From assembly GCF_027579695.1 (NCBI RefSeq), contig NC_083571.1, forward strand, positions 50,506,297 through 50,570,296: a DNA stretch of 64,000 bases, in the 5' to 3' direction. This document shows positions 45,432-56,430 of this stretch, in pieces. Below the pieces are notes generated by a model. The model saw only the letters and a program-made list of their open reading frames with translations. It made no database searches and had not been told where the DNA came from. The DNA comes from Neoarius graeffei (taxonomy: Eukaryota; Chordata; Actinopteri; Siluriformes; Ariidae). Position 1 is the first letter of the stretch. Every line of letters starts with the position of its first letter. The position numbers and the translations under genes were made by a program.

Positions 45432-45842
45432 CTAGTTAACACACACACAACAAATAACTCACAAAAAGTAAGGTGACATATGTAGGTGCATTTGGTAATT
45501 ATTAAGTGATCTCATTAAATCAGTCTCATTAAATCTGAAGGTTAATAATTAAATTGAATCAGTCTCATTTGAATCATACCATTGAATCATTTAAATTGAA
45601 TCAGTCTCATATTATCATGAAATCACTCATGGAATCAGACTCATTAATTAATACCATTAATTTTGATGCTTAATAATAAATTGCCAAACAGCTAAGTTAT
45701 GGTATATTCCAAATTATGATCACTTATCATATTACATAAATTATATGCACCTTTTTGAATTCTTTGGGAGATTGTGTGACTTCAGAAATATTGGAACACA
45801 AATAAAACACACAGTTTCAATAATAAATGAATTTATTATAAC

Positions 45843-46393
45843 CAGGGCTTTGAACCGGAATTTTTTTCCTATTGGTTCGTTCCGAACAGAAACGGAATTT
45901 TAACGTTTCCGGTTTTGGGTTCCACCATTAAATAGACGTTCCCGAACCGGTTAGAACAAAAAAATTTCGTTCCCGGAACGGTTAATTACGTTCCCTGTCA
46001 GCTGTTTAACAAATGGCTATAAAATTATGTCTCTGTCTCATCCAGCTTAAGCCAAATGTAGGCTAATTCTATTACAACCTTCATTAAATAAGACAAGAAA
46101 TAATTCAAAACAATTATTATTTCAAATGTTGGCGATTTGGATTCTCAGTATGTCTTCCCATCTACACAAACAGAAAAAGTGCCAAAAATGAAAGAGAATT
46201 CGTTTAGTGTGTTACCAAAGGCTAGTCAGGCCCTATAGAGGGCTACCGCATGACGTCACCGCGCCGCGAGATTTTGTTAGGCGCCATATTGGAAGTACAC
46301 ATCTATGCAAGTACATACATTCATAAACTACACCTGAAATGTAGCCAGGGCCGGTTCTGCCCTAATCTGGACCCGGGTGCAACATCGCGCAAC

Positions 46394-46424
<31 letters not shown>

Positions 46425-47174
46425 ACCACCAGTCTAAATCAGGACAACCATCACATAACTATAACTATAAACATTTTATATCAACTATTTTAACTAAATG
46501 GGCTATAATAAATAAGCCTGCAGGCAGCCACGGCGGGCTGCCTCAGAAAACTAACCATTCAATGACAACTGAAAGCCTGCAGCCACGGCGGGCTGCCTTA
46601 AAAACTAACCATTTGTCCTACCTTAAAACTCGTTTTGCATTTTCTGCCTCCTTTTTTGTATTTTCGACCCTCCGTTTATTTTCTTTCCTTTTCTGAAAAC
46701 CCGATTTGTGTCCAGACATTTTGTTCTGCTACCAACGAACTAACTCGTCAGGTCTCGTCTCTCGAGCCCGCGATGATTCCCGTGGGAGGGGCAACAACTG
46801 ATACATTTTTACAAACAGCCAATAGGGAGGTTGCATCGTTCAGGCTCTTCTTTGCTCAGACACTCAGTAATTCACCTAGTATTCACTAGTAGTCCACCTT
46901 CCCGCTCTCTCCATTCAATCAGCGAACATCACACAGGAAGTGAACCCCAGCGGGTCATAGAAACTTGCGCAGGAGAAGAATGACTATTTGTAGGCTACGG
47001 AAACTTTGAGGAACGAAATAAAAACCGGTATTAACCGGTTACCATTATTTTTAATAAGCGTTTCTGTTCCGGAACATAAAAAATAATAAAGTTTCTGGTT
47101 TCGTTTCTGTTCCATGTGAAATAGAAAAAGTTCCCGGTTTTCGTTTTCGTTCCTTGAACCGGTTCAAAGCCCTG
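45843..47174. mobile_element. hAT-type element (CAGGGCTTTGAACCGG ends)
   Basis: Ends CAGGGCTTTGAACCGG and the perfect inverse CCGGTTCAAAGCCCTG, duplication ATTATAAC on both sides. Both subterminal regions carry many GAACCGGTT/TTCCGGAAC-like motifs. A second element start (CAGGGCCGGTTCTGCCC, about 46346) and a poly-C tract lie inside. No transposase seen. Confidence 0.9.
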
Positions 47175-47341
47175 ATTATAACAAAGGTAAAAATGGATAA
47201 CGGCAGTTGAAATATATACAAACAGTGAAGTGTGTGTGTGTGTATGTGTGTGTGTGGGTGTGTATATGAGAGGCCTTGTGTGGGTGTGGCCTACACAAAA
47301 GAATTAGCTTTGGTTGCTAAGACAAAGGGGGTGTTATCTAA

Positions 47342-48013
47342 TGGCCCTTTTCCACTACCCTTTTTCAGCTCACTTCAGCTCGCTTCAGCCCGACACGGCT
47401 TGCGTTTCGACTACCAAAAAACAGCACGACTCAGCTCGCTTCAGCCCTGCTTAGCCCCTAAAACTCGCACCGTTTTGGAGTGGGGCTGAAACGAGCCAAA
47501 CCGTGCCGAGTGAGACTGGGGGCGTGAGCAGACACTCCCCTGTGCACTGATTGGTGAGGAGGAGTGTCCTCACATGCCCCACGAGCACGCTGGGATCTGT
47601 AAACACCGTAAACCCGGAAGAAGGAGAATTACGAATTACGAGAATTATGAAGCCTTATGCGCCTCGCCTCATCTATACGCTCTTGCCAATATCTGTTGGC
47701 GTTGTCGGTGACAACAAGCCACAGAACCAAGACCAGCAACACTAACGACTCCATGTCCTCCATGTTTATTGTTTACTATTCGGGTTGTGAGACTACCGCT
47801 TAAAAGCTCACTGATGTCACTGTTTGCGCTGCTTAACGACATCACGTGACGTCCACCCACTTTCGCTAACTCCACCCAATGTGTCCACCCACTTCCAGCC
47901 AGCACGGTTCAGCGCGGTTGTAGTCGAAATGCAACTCCAACAGCCCCGCTCAGCTCGACTCAGCACGGCACGGCTCAGCCCGACTCAGCCGCGTTTGTAG
48001 TGGAAAAGCGGCA
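47342..48013. mobile_element. Harbinger-type MITE (TGGCCCTTTTCCACTAC ends)
   Basis: Ends TGGCCCTTTTCCACTAC and inverse GTAGTGGAAAAGCGGCA, TAA on both sides. The subterminal parts contain many CAGCTCG/CAGCCCG motifs in both orientations. Confidence 0.8.
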
Positions 48014-48507
48014 TAAGTAGAACAAAGGATTAGCTCTGTTGCTAACTAATGTGTGTTTGTGGATGGTGGCCACGTGGGGGAGTTGACCACGTGGTGAGGC
48101 CTAGATTAGCTTTGTGTTGCTAAGTAGACAAAGAATTAGCTTTGTGTGGCTCGCTAAGGAGGGTGTTTGTGTGTGTCCCCATGTGGTGTAGGCCTTGTGC
48201 CTTAAGCAAAGGGTTAGCCTAGCTTGCTAACGAGACAAAGGAATTAGCCGTGTGGCTAGCTAAGGCCCAAGGACCCTACTTCGTGGAGTTAAAACAAAGG
48301 GGTGTGTATGTGAGTGTGGGGGGGAAGGACCGCCACGTGTTAAGGCCTAGTGTTCCCTTGAGACAATACAATTAGTCCTGGAGGATAATGAAACAAAAGG
48401 ATTAGCTTTGGATGCTAATGAGCCAAAAGAAATTAACCATAGGCTAATTTCACTAGCTTATAACAGTACTGAATCCACTGAAACCTTGATAAGGTCAAAA
48501 TGTGTGA

Positions 48508-49998
48508 GGCCAAAAAAAAAAAAAAAAGTGTGTGTTTTTCCGGTTACGTAGATTTCAAAACTAGGGTCGGTAGGCAGGCATTTTTTTTTTGAATTTTTTT
48601 TTCAAGATGGCTGCCATAACCTATATTTAGACAGGAATAATTTCACAAAATATAATGAATTTCTTTGCAGGTCACCTGAGTTACCACCTTCTGATGAATC
48701 TGATGCAGCATGAGACACCTTTTAACATGATTTTTTCTGTAAATATAACAGCTCAATACACCATGAGAGAGAGAGAGCAGCCCTGCCCCTCTCTGCTCCC
48801 TGAGTGCAGCTCATCGCCTTGGTAACGGTGCAGGGAAAAAAGACAATATAACAAGCAAAGAGCGCTTTTTCTCAGAGTTCCCTCTCCTCGAACAACGCTG
48901 ATTTACACGGAAACAAAAGGAGCTATTCACAAAATTCTTTCACATTGAGTGCTACAAGGCTCCCATGAACACAATGTAATTTTTTTTTGTCCCTAGTAAT
49001 GTGGACACTAGAGCGAGTTAAAAACAAGTGACTTTTCTGATTTTGCAGTAAAAGCACTGCCACGTTTATAATGTGAGTCTATGGGAGAGCGCGGCTATCC
49101 TCTCCTTACTTTCAGGCTTCTCATTCAAAAACTGTAAATCCTATCGCTCAGGTAGACACTTGTCTTGATTCACACAATGTGTGACTACAACTTTTGAGAA
49201 AATTGTGTGTGTAGAGTGAAAATTGTGGCTGAGAAAACAGTTTAAATGAGAAAGTTAGAGCTTTTTTTTTCAAGCCCTCTACACTCGAAACTCCTGAGCC
49301 ACACTGGTGTGTAACGCCATAGACACCCATTATAAAGTCTGAATTTCTCCAGATTTGCTCATGGGATTTGATCTGTGACTGATCAAAAAGTATAGAACCC
49401 AGCAAAAAAGTTGAATGCCAGATCCACACAGGAGAATTTTGTCTCCGTTTTAAAGTTTGAATCATGTCTCTAGGTGAAAGACAAAATAAGCGTCATCTCT
49501 GCTTCTGTTCCCTCCGATGGCCCAGACACACTACTGCCTCCGCCGAGTGTGCGCGCACACACACTGCATGTCGGGGCAGCGGAGGAGTTACTCTCCCCTG
49601 ATCAACGAAGTCTGCGGGGAATTTGTGGTTATTATCGGTACAAACAGCGCGAATCACAACTTAAATGAGTGCAGTTCAGTTTGACATTATTGTCAGTCCG
49701 TTAGATAAACATTTAATTTTATTAAAATCGAAAATTAATATTTAGAGCCTGTGGGCTACAAAAATAAGTCATTAAAGTAGCCGGCTGGACTTAATTGTGT
49801 AGTCGGCTGTATGGCCGGCAGCCGGCGCTTGTGGAAAGCCCTGATTTTCCCAGTGAGTGACAAAAACTTCCGGTTCACGAGGTTGGGTTATATGTAAAAG
49901 TCGCGACTGGGGAAAAAACGAAAAAAAAGTTTAGGGTCGGGCAGTACGGATTAGGGTCGGTCGGGTAACCGGAAACACACATTTTTTTTTTTTTGGCC
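48508..49998. mobile_element. Element with GGCCAAAA(A)n...GTGTGTTTCCGGTTAC ends
   Basis: Inverted ends GGCC-A(n)-GTGTGTGTTTTTCCGG and its inverse, flanked by TGA on both sides (3-bp duplication). The interior includes Trp/Cys-containing open stretches without recognisable domains and a nested fragment with CGCCGGCTGCCGGCC near 49820. Superfamily not certain. Confidence 0.65.
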
Positions 49999-50689
49999 TG
50001 ATAAAGAAATTAAAGTGTTAGTCAGGGATAGAGAAGAGCATGCACAGTCTATCTATTAAACAATTGAAAGAACATAGAACAAAATAAATCAATTCAACAT
50101 GCTGCATATTTACAGTGTAACAAATAAACCTGGGTTTAAATTCACACTATTTCAATAAAAGCTAAATTCCTAAGACTATGTTTTTATTATGCCCAAAAAT
50201 GCCAAGTCTTACTTCCGTATCCTGCTTCTACGTGAGATTATGAGAAAGATGTCCTGAGACTTTGGAGCTTTTCACCGTTGTGAAGATCTCCGTGAAGTTG
50301 CTTCTGTAGAAAGCGCAGAGAATTTCTTGATCCAGCGTGCGGTCGCTCGTGATGAAAAGAAAGTCTCTGATCAAAGTAATATGCACAGCGCTTCAATCAG
50401 GAGGAATTCTGGTCGCTCCTAATTATAAATTAACTGCTTTGAGCTGCAGTCGTACGTACTTAATGAATGAAACCAGTTGTAACTCATCTGAGTTAGATCG
50501 CGCGATTCTGGATTTTTACCGTGGCCAAAGGTAAACAAAGAAATCGCGCTAACTCGTGGATCTTGCAAGAAAGAGAAAAGAAAAGACGTCTTTATCTGGT
50601 TTGCTCACGGAGCGAGCCTTCCTCCCTGTGTCCGTGTTGAATCACGGCGCCGAAAGAGGAGGAAGTGGAAGCGTGTTCCGTTACTTATG

Positions 50690-50790
50690 CTTTCCTGTAG
50701 GATGTGACGTTGGTGATCCCGCCCCCGTGTGACGCAGGTCAACGCGGAAGTTGGCTGATGGGAAATGTAGTTTCTTAAAGAGACGGACTG
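50690..50790 (-). promoter_or_regulatory. Promoter-like block with ZNF143/THAP11-type motif
   Basis: The minus strand shows ACTACATTTCCCATCAGCC (50753-50771), close to the ACTACAATTCCC promoter element bound by ZNF143/THAP11. Nearby are a GC box (CCCGCCCCC inverse, about 50718) and CRE-like TGACGT. TATA-less. It lies between exons 1 and 2 of the SET gene, so it could drive a shorter transcript or an antisense one. Confidence 0.5.
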
Positions 50791-50851
50791 AATGTACCTA
50801 CACATATTTAAAGTTTTGTCATGAATGAAAAAATCAGAGGATTCAACTGAC

Positions 50852-50957
50852 CTTTGAAGGCATTAATGTATTTTACATCGAGTCCCACTTTGTCCCTTCC
50901 ATTGCGCACATAAAATTTTGCATCTTCTTTTGGATTAATGCGTCTTCGCCTTTTCAT
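50852..50957 (-). CDS. SET-recombinase gene, exon 1 (N-terminus)
   Basis: Coding starts at ATG 50957-50955, MKRRRRINPKEDAKFYV, and runs to a phase-1 donor CAAAG-GTCAG (GT at 50851-50850). A likely acceptor CATGCCAG lies just upstream (exon from 50963), implying a 5' untranslated exon further up. The last codon is completed by exon 2 to give INAFK-GRGIF, the start of a SET domain, so the junction is well supported. Confidence 0.75.
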
Positions 50958-52009
50958 GTTTTCCTGGCATGTGACAAAAGCATTTTTTACCAACGTAAAT
51001 GACTGTCATTAAGTTCATTTGTAAGACAAAGATGATCGGAACAGAAAAGGACTATAACTTTTAAACATAGTTATCTACAAGGAACATCTGGACAGAAGCC
51101 AGATGATGTGCTCATAACTGTATTATTTATATTTGATTTAACACTGTGTAACAAAAAAAATGCATGCTCACAATTCTGCCCCTGCCCTCAGTTAATACAG
51201 TTTACAGCTTTGCATAAGCAGATAACTAACACTCTGCATGACACCAGATACCTGTAGCATTGTTTCCCCTTACTTTTATGTTGATAGGTTTATAATACCA
51301 ATTAATATCAGGCAAATAACCTATGTGGAACAGGCTGTCATCTTACTTATTTAGTTATGTACACTAGCAGACCTACAAAAAGATCTTATTGATGACATTT
51401 AGGAAATTACATGAATGCATCAAAGTTGCACACTGGTATTAATGTTATCCTTTCCAACCTGTGTCACTAAAACAGTTGTGCATCTTTACATGGAAATCTA
51501 CATCGACTACACCATAGTGCTTAATATACTGTGTATACTTGATATACACAGGCCACTTGATATCATTTATAAAACCTGTAAACTACAGGTGTAAAACATC
51601 TTACTTCAATTTTTCTTAGACTTAGCCTAGCTAGCTTATCACAAGCAAGAAAAAACAGCTGTGCTATATTATATTTCCTTTCTTACCATTTTTCTTTTTC
51701 AATCTAGAAAACCAAACCTGAGCTGCGCAGTAATATTGCCTCTGTTGCCTTCTCTACCTGCTGTCCTCTTAACAGCCAGGAGTGTAATAGTGCAGCAGAT
51801 TAGTGTAAGAATCAGGCTTTCATCTAAACGGGGGAGCTGCGCCCTCTTACTCTCGGCGTGCGCCCCGTTACCGACTCCGTGAAAACATCCCAGCAACACT
51901 ACGTGACAATGTGTCTGATCATCAAATACGTTATAACTGCTCCAAAAATATTCCAATCATAGTAGATACACCGCCAGACGGTGCAAAAACAATCCGAATT
52001 GGCGTTTTC

Positions 52010-52095
52010 CAGACTGAGGCGCCATGTTGTTTAGTTGTTTACTTGTCGCGGCTGCTCTCGCGAGATTTGACATGGGTTACATACAAGGTCAGCTG
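52010..52095. promoter_or_regulatory. Probable main promoter of the SET-recombinase gene
   Basis: Contains TCTCGCGAGA (52056-52065), a palindrome strongly tied to vertebrate TATA-less promoters, and a YY1-like GCGCCATGTTG (52019-52029) in a CpG-rich stretch about 1.1 kb upstream of exon 1. A 5' untranslated exon probably lies at about 51.7-51.95 kb. Confidence 0.5.
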
Positions 52096-52126
52096 ACTTG
52101 TAGAGCGAGATTTCTTGAGACTGAGA

Positions 52127-53352
52127 CCCCGTCCACACGTAGCCGGGTATCTGCTAAATCGAAGATATTTTTCTACGTTTTGGCCTGTCATCCACATGAA
52201 AACACATCAAAAACGAATATTTAAAAAAACTCCGGGCAAAGTGAAGATTTTTGAAAACTCCGTGTATGCCTTTTCGTGTAGACAGAGATAACCGGAGGTT
52301 TGCGTTTTAGAACGTCACAATCTGCGCCAAAAAAATGACAACAAATCTGCCCTGACGTCAAACGTGCAACCTTTGTTTACTGCAGAGGCCAGATTAAGCA
52401 TGGACTTAAGCTAGCCGCACACTACGGCGATCCACGCGGTACCGAACCGACCCATTTCAGAGCCGACTCCCGACAGGGCACGCACATATCCCCCGACTGT
52501 TGACGAGTGCAGTCGCGATTGAAGCGACACGTGACAACTTAATAGCTTTGTGATTGGCTATTGGATATAGTTACTGTTAAATCCAACACTTGAAGATGCT
52601 ACAGGCTGAATTACAAATGACACAACACGGAATATGTAGCGCACTATCTAGGCTGCATGAGCTATTATTCCCAACCTTAAATAGTGCACTTATATAGGGG
52701 AGTTAAAGCGATTTGGAATTCAGCCACACAACTTGAGCAGAGTGGCTTTCCAGCCCACTGTGTCTATGGATAAAGCTTCAGTCTATGGAATTACAGTATA
52801 TACCTGCATCAGGTGCTACCAACACGTATTTCTCGCGCTAGAAATTGTGTTTAATGATGTCACGTGTTATATGCGAAAGATATGATTGGCTATTGCTAGC
52901 GACTCTCGCCGATCAGTCTGGCTCCCGATTAGTTTTTCGAATCGGCTGTGAGATGAGTCGGTACCATTGAAAACTAGTCTTTACGCCTGACTCGCGACTT
53001 CAGTTGGCTCGGTACGCTGAAAATCGGCGTAGTGTGCGGCTAGCTAAAGAGTAATGGATCGGAGTAGTGCCTTGAAAGCGTTAATTATTGTGCAGGTGCT
53101 ATTTACATGTTTAATTTTAGAAGCCCAACTACTGCTCCAAGAGCACAGGCGATGTGATTAGGGGGGAGGATTTGGGGAAATAGCCATCTACAGGTTTGGA
53201 ATGCTTATGAATGTGATTGAAAACGCAGATGTTCGGTTATGTGTGGAAGGGATTTTTTTCGAAGACGAGGTGGTGTGGATAAAACATTTTTATAAACGGA
53301 GGGGGGGAAAATGTTCGGTTTTAAAAATACCCGGCTACGTATGTACATGGCA
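52127..53352. mobile_element. Harbinger-like element, outer
   Basis: Ends share GTCCACACGTAGCCGGGTAT (left) and the inverse ATACCCGGCTACGTATGTAC (right), flanked by TGA. Subterminal AAACTCCG and GAAGATTTTTGAAA motifs also occur near 43080, so fragments of the family exist elsewhere. Hosts another element. Ends approximate. Confidence 0.6.
52410..53044. mobile_element. Harbinger-type MITE, nested
   Basis: Ends GCTAGCCGCACACTACGGCGAT and its near-perfect inverse, with TAA on both sides. GC-rich subterminal regions. 635 bp, no coding sequence. Confidence 0.85.
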
Positions 53353-53862
53353 TGAATGACCTTTCACCCACCGGCGCGGGAGCTTTTGACAGAAGTAGTT
53401 CGCGAGTTGTTTTTGTTGACACTTGGGCATTTAAAGATGTCATCCCGCGGCACGAAGCGGAAGAAAGCCAAAGACTGTCCGGGGCAGAAGAAGATTACTT
53501 CTTTCTTTTTCAATGTTGACAGACAATTTGCTACAATTTCCCTCTCAGACAGCCTCAGAATGACCCATTGGAGCATTTTTCAAAGGCTTTGCATGGCGGG
53601 GGGGGGGGGGGGGGGGGGACAACTGCCCCCCCGCTTCGCTCCCTCGCCATGGTGAGTGCCCTCATACTAAATTTTTCTACAAAAAACTCTGAGAATAATT
53701 CACTTTGGGATACAAGCATGAAATTTGGCACAAATCTTCTTCTAGACCTACTTTACCTAAAAAAAGCCCGTTAGCCACGCAAAAAAAAAAAAAAAAATGG
53801 CCGCCATTTTCCAAGATGGCCACCCTTCTATGTGTTTTTTGTCTCTATTATGATCAGATAAC

Positions 53863-54240
53863 GGCGGCACGGTGGTGTAGTGGTTAGCGCTGTCGCCTCA
53901 CAGCAAGAAGGTCCTGGGTTCGAGCCCCGTGGCCGGCGAGGGCCTTTCTGTGTGGAGTTTGCATGTTCTCCCCGTGTCCGCGTGGGTTTCCTCCGGGTGC
54001 TCCGGTTTCCCCCACAGTCCAAAGACATGCAGGTTAGGTTAACTGGTGACTCTAAATTGACCGTAGGTGTGAATGTGAGTGTGAATGGTTGTCTGTGTCT
54101 ATGTGTCGGCCCTGTGATGACCTGGCGACTTGTCCAGGGTGTACCCCGCCTTTCGCCCGTAGTCAGCTGGGATAGGCTCCAGCTTGCCTGCGACCCTGTA
54201 GAAGGATAAAGCGGCTAGAGATAATGAGATGAGATGAGAT
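53863..54240 (+). mobile_element. tRNA-promoter SINE, copy 6
   Basis: Plus-orientation full-length copy with A and B boxes and GATGA tail, duplication ATGATCAGATA/ATGATCGGATA. Confidence 0.95.
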
Positions 54241-54618
54241 GATCGGATAATCCATTTTTAATGATCTTGGTGTCTAAAAATAGGTTTTTGAGTATGGGAA
54301 ATTCAGTTCTGCATTTAGAAATTCTAAATTGTGGTATATTATGAAGATAAAAAACAAATGAATTGCATAAATAGTGTATTTTGGCACTGAATTTGACACG
54401 ATATCGGGCTAGGTGGTAGAGTATTGTCTTGGAATGGCAAATTGCATAGATTGCAACTAAAATGAATCATCACATTTGCAGGCACACAGGTGTGTACATC
54501 TAATGCCAAAGCGGTAGCATTTGCACCTTCCAAAGCATTCAGTCGTGCACCTGCATTTGTCAACTGTTGACAGCTCTAGGCTATTGGTGGGAGTGTTGTC
54601 CAAACTATTTTCAAAATT

Positions 54619-55635
54619 TCACCTTCTTTTCGCCAACCCCAGTTGGCTGGGCTCTCTGTATGCATTTGACAAAGTTGCTTGGGCCCAGATGCAGGCAGCT
54701 TGATAAGTGGCACGCTTCACATGCTGTACAAGGGATGCCCTTGTGGGTGGAATGGCATCATAAGACCATTGCTTCCGGGCAAACGTCAAGTCTTGCATCA
54801 TCAACTCCATCAGCAGTGCTGTTCTTGTTGTACATAGTGATGACAAATTTCTCAAGCATGTTGAGATCTGCGTCATCTGTTACTGGTGGGTACTGGCTGA
54901 GTTTCTGAAAGACATGAGACACTTCAGGGCATAACTCCCAGGTTTGCCATGCAGTCTTTTTACCTTTGCCCACGAAAGGCTGACACAACATCACATCATG
55001 AGAAGTTTACCATCACTCAGGTTACGAGCACATTTATTGAGTCTGTCATTCAGCTGCATGGTCATTGCCTGCCGTAGTTCAGACACAGGTTCCATCTTTT
55101 CACAAAGGAAACACTGCTGCACTTCAAGGGTAGTTCTTCGCATTTTTGAGTGTCCCTCATCAGGGTCATTCTGGATGCCTGCTGCCCTTTTTCTTGCACG
55201 CTCAAGCTTGCTGTTACTGAACATCAAACGGCAGCTTTGGTGATATTTTGCATTATTCCTTCGCAGTGTGTCTTCAGTACCACCTCAATCATCCAATCGT
55301 GACACATCTAACCTGATTGGCAGCTGATTAATTGCTTGAAAGAGTGGTAAATTTGTGGCAATCATAGAATAACCATCAAGACTGCAAGGATAATGTGTTG
55401 GAGAAGTTTTCAATTCTTCCTTTTTATCTGTCTGACAAAAACAACATTTTGTCCAGTCAGTTTGAGATACACCACTCAGCAGATTGGAAGTGGGCATTTT
55501 GTGTGACGGTTTAGGCCGAGGGGCTATCCTTTTACCACCCAACCATAAAAAACTGTGAAAATACCAAAGCACATTGAAGTATGGGATACAACTAGGTTCA
55601 AACATCAGTGCTCTACACCTAGCCCGATCGTTCAT
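54619..55635 (-). pseudogene. Cys-rich ORF of the 53.6-56.4 kb element
   Basis: From high to low coordinate: WTKCCFCQTDKKEEL, SLDGYSMIATNLPLFQ, QLPIRLDVSRLDD (stop near 55287), then MFSNSKLERARKRAAG, QQCFLCEKMEPVSELRQA, then LCQPFVGKGKKTAWQTWELC and CPEAMVLMM-like sequence. Two CxxC modules are followed by similar helices. I remember large families of predicted proteins with this CFLC..LERA architecture in fish and cnidarians, but not a named function. Several frame changes break it. The C-terminal half is missing. Confidence 0.5.
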
Positions 55636-56430
55636 CCAGTGCCATTTAAGTCCCGTGTGATCTGTACACCATCTGGGTAATTAAAGCCCCATTACCCTTG
55701 GCTCGGCTATCCCGCACTGGCACATCCTGTCAATTCAGGTGCGGCTATCTAACTACAATACTACAACTATCTAGACTAGGCCTACTAGTTGGTGTATATA
55801 CAGGGCTGATTAGATAGCATTTGGGACACTACACTATACTGTAACTACAGTGAGTCCTACAGTTAGTACACTATAACTAGTGAGTATAGTACTTAGCTGA
55901 CACCGAACCCCATGCTGAGTCTCACAGCAATGATGTCACCAGTGTGCCCTGGTTGTGCTTTGACATCACTCTCTTATAAAAAGAACATCAATTGAGATTG
56001 ATTACAGTATTTTTACGTGGATAAAGATCATTTGGACCTTGGACTGTTACTACTTTTTAAAATCGCATTTCTAATCAACTTATGATGGAAACTGAGAATT
56101 TGAGTTTAAAATACCTGTCGTCTTGGATTTGCTTTGGCACTAATGAGTGTGTCATGCCAAATTGTATATAATGTGATGCCCAGAACATCACAATATGTCC
56201 ATACACTCAATTTCTACACTGAAAACCTTTACTTTCCATTTAATATGGCGGCCATCTTTAAAAGGGGCCGCCCTCTTGGATTTTCAGGCGGCTAACGGGC
56301 TTTAATAAAAAAGTGGGTCCTAATCATTGTTCATGCCAAATTTGGTGCTTGTATCATAAAGTGAACGATCCTTCTGGAATATTGACTTAATCTGCTGCAC
56401 TATAAGTCTTTAGCGAGGCTTAACGAGCCG

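Larger units (their letters stand above)
25631..50963 (-). pseudogene. KMT5A-like SET + tyrosine-recombinase-like fusion gene (damaged copy)
   Basis: Fourteen exons on the minus strand form one long gene; splice phases agree at every junction checked except exon 9 to 10, and exon 6 is out of frame. Order: SET methyltransferase domain (exons 1-3), linker with 8-residue repeats (4-9), Cys-rich zinc-binding module (10-11), acidic region, C2H2-like fingers and tyrosine-recombinase-like domain (12), acidic exon (13), basic C-terminal domain (14). The SET part resembles the histone H4K20 methyltransferase KMT5A. From memory, teleost proteomes contain expanded KMT5A-like and recombinase-like predictions of this kind; I could not search. 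This copy is damaged in exon 12 by a Harbinger-type insertion (31300-33421), a TGA at 30939-30941 and a one-base loss near 30060. It is probably a recent pseudogene, or a locus still making shorter products. Confidence 0.75.
53640..56430 (-). mobile_element. Poorly known TIR element with Cys-rich ORFs
   Basis: Diverged inverted arms (about 53690-53820 and 56240-56380) share TTCACTTT..GATACAAGCA, AAATTTGGCA and AAAGCCCGTTAGCC. Between them the minus strand codes for a Cys-rich protein (54619-55635). Exact ends and target duplication could not be read; a poly-G tract lies at the left. SINE copy 6 is inserted in it. Confidence 0.55.

Noticed and set aside
49148-49465. Minus-strand ORF of 105 codons in the 48.5-50 kb element
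   Set aside because: No recognisable motif and low complexity; could be real transposon coding sequence but unsupported.
50337-50534. Plus-strand ORF beside the 50.7 kb promoter-like block
   Set aside because: No homology or domain seen; not enough to call an antisense gene.
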